Part shown: piece after piece, positions 5,058 to 5,790 of the stretch | Position numbering within the stretch: the stretch's first letter is position 1 | Layout: each line of letters opens with the position of its first letter | Source of the DNA: Planctomycetes bacterium UBA2386 | GTDB taxonomy: Bacteria; Planctomycetota; UBA1135; UBA2386 | NCBI GenBank assembly: GCA_002343845.1 | Contig: DDSQ01000060.1 | Coordinates: forward strand, 22,857-28,646 | Length of the DNA stretch: 5,790 nucleotides | Reading direction: 5' to 3' | Position numbers and translations under genes: made by a program | Notes under the pieces: model-generated | The model's input: the letters and a program-made list of their open reading frames with translations, nothing else | The model's database searches: none | Told to the model about the DNA's origin: nothing

Positions 5058-5790
5058 GGGCGGGCTCCTTGCCGGCCGGCAAGCCGAAGTCGCCGGGGAA
5101 GTACTGCAACGCCGACAGCACCGGCCACGGGGCCATGCCGCCGAGCGCGCACAGGGATGCGTTCTCCATGACGTCGCAGAGGGCGAGCAGCTGGCGGTGG
5201 TTCGCGGTGACGTTCTTCTTCTGGATGATCTGCTCGATCAGTTCGCGGCCGCGCGTGCTGCCGATGCGGCACGGGGTGCACTTGCCGCACGATTCGACGG
5301 CGCAGAACTCCATCGCGTAGCGCGCCTGTTCCGCCATGTCGACCGTGTCGTCGAACACCACGATGCCGCCGTGGCCGACCATGCCCTTCTTCGCCGCGAG
5401 CGCTTCGTAGTCGAGCGGCAGGTCGAGCAGCGAGCCGTCGAAGTAGGCGCCGAGCGGCCCGCCGACCTGGACCGCGCGAACGGGCCGGCCGCTGCGCGTG
5501 CCGCCGCCGTAGTCCTCGATCAACTGGCGCAACGTGACGCCGAACGCCTTCTCGACGAGACCGGCGCGCTTGACGTTGCCGGCGAGTTGGATCGGCAGCG
5601 TGCCGCGCGAGCGGCCCATGCCGAAGTCCGCGTAGTACTTGCCGCCCTTGTCGAGGATGATCGGCACCGACGCCAACGACACGACGTTGTTGACGACGGT
5701 CGGCTGGCCGAACAGGCCCTTGATCGCGGGCAGCGGCGGCTTGTAGCGGATCATGCCGCGCTTGCCTTCGAGCGACTCGAGCAGCGCGGT
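5047..5790 (-). CDS. fdsB: NAD-dependent formate dehydrogenase beta (NuoF-like, FMN/NAD) subunit, C-terminal part
   Basis: This is the diaphorase subunit that passes electrons from the iron-sulfur chain to FMN and NAD+. The 247 visible residues begin mid-gene: the frame is open to the right edge with 'ALLESLEGKRG', which is NuoF-like, so the ATG at 5754 is internal and not the start. Next come 'KPPLPAIKGLFGQPTVVNNV' and 'GHGGIVVFDDTVDM'. The N3-type [4Fe-4S] site 'ESCGKCTPCRIG ... SLCALGG' has C168, C171, C174 and C214 of the visible fragment, spaced CX2CX2CX39C exactly as in NuoF. The Gly-rich FMN and NADH loops and any N-terminal thioredoxin-like domain lie outside the window. FdsG, normally just upstream, would also be outside. 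The stop overlaps the next gene by 11 bases. HoxF and NuoF are close relatives, but the downstream formate dehydrogenase genes decide the call. Confidence 0.93.
   Translation of the reverse strand, partial: TALLESLEGKRGMIRYKPPLPAIKGLFGQPTVVNNVVSLASVPIILDKGGKYYADFGMGRSRGTLPIQLAGNVKRAGLVEKAFGVTLRQLIEDYGGGTRSGRPVRAVQVGGPLGAYFDGSLLDLPLDYEALAAKKGMVGHGGIVVFDDTVDMAEQARYAMEFCAVESCGKCTPCRIGSTRGRELIEQIIQKKNVTANHRQLLALCDVMENASLCALGGMAPWPVLSALQYFPGDFGLPAGKEPAHVV
5065..5070 (-). promoter_or_regulatory. Ribosome binding site AAGGAG for the HoxU-like subunit
   Basis: AAGGAG on the minus strand ends seven bases before the ATG at 5057 and lies within the last codons of fdsB (the Lys-Glu of 'AGKEPAHVV'). It supports this start and coupled translation with fdsB. 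Confidence 0.75.

Noticed and set aside
5047..5754. ATG at 5754 as the start of fdsB
   Set aside because: The frame continues upstream to the edge with NuoF-like sequence (ALLESLEGKRG), so this Met is internal.

Overview
The window is very G+C-rich and densely coded. It looks like chromosome of a Gram-negative bacterium: it carries an AsmA-like envelope protein, a DUF374-type lipid A/phospholipid acyltransferase, and the C-terminal half of a soluble NAD-dependent formate dehydrogenase operon. I cannot fix the phylum from sequence alone. Planctomycetota, Myxococcota/Bdellovibrionota-like lineages and high-GC gammaproteobacteria (Xanthomonadales type) are all possible. No rRNA, tRNA, CRISPR array, insertion sequence or phage gene was seen.

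Layout from left to right. Positions 1-569 (minus strand, runs off the left edge) hold the N-terminus of a membrane-anchored AsmA-like protein. Positions 570-797 are a divergent intergenic region with a possible weak promoter. Positions 798-1001 (plus strand) encode a 67-residue lysine-tailed protein with the sequence hallmarks of a bacterial single histone fold. Positions 1002-1094 are a convergent intergenic spacer filled by two back-to-back perfect hairpins. Positions 1095-1880 (minus) encode the DUF374 acyltransferase.

Positions 1944-5790 (minus) are the formate dehydrogenase operon, transcribed right to left: fdsB (NuoF-like, 5' end outside the window), a separate NuoG/HoxU-like iron-sulfur subunit, the molybdenum catalytic subunit fdsA, and fdsD. 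The junctions overlap by 11, 23 and 4 bp, each with a good Shine-Dalgarno sequence, so the four genes look translationally coupled. Formate is oxidised at a Cys-ligated bis-MGD site in FdsA. Electrons pass through the iron-sulfur clusters of FdsA and the HoxU-like subunit to the [4Fe-4S] cluster and FMN of FdsB, where NAD+ is reduced. FdsD is the small accessory subunit.

The most interesting points are: (1) the small histone-fold protein; (2) the canonical single FdsA polypeptide being split into two overlapping genes; (3) complete loss of the His-Cys3 [4Fe-4S] ligand set in the NuoG-like subunit; and (4) absence of fdsC between fdsA and fdsD.
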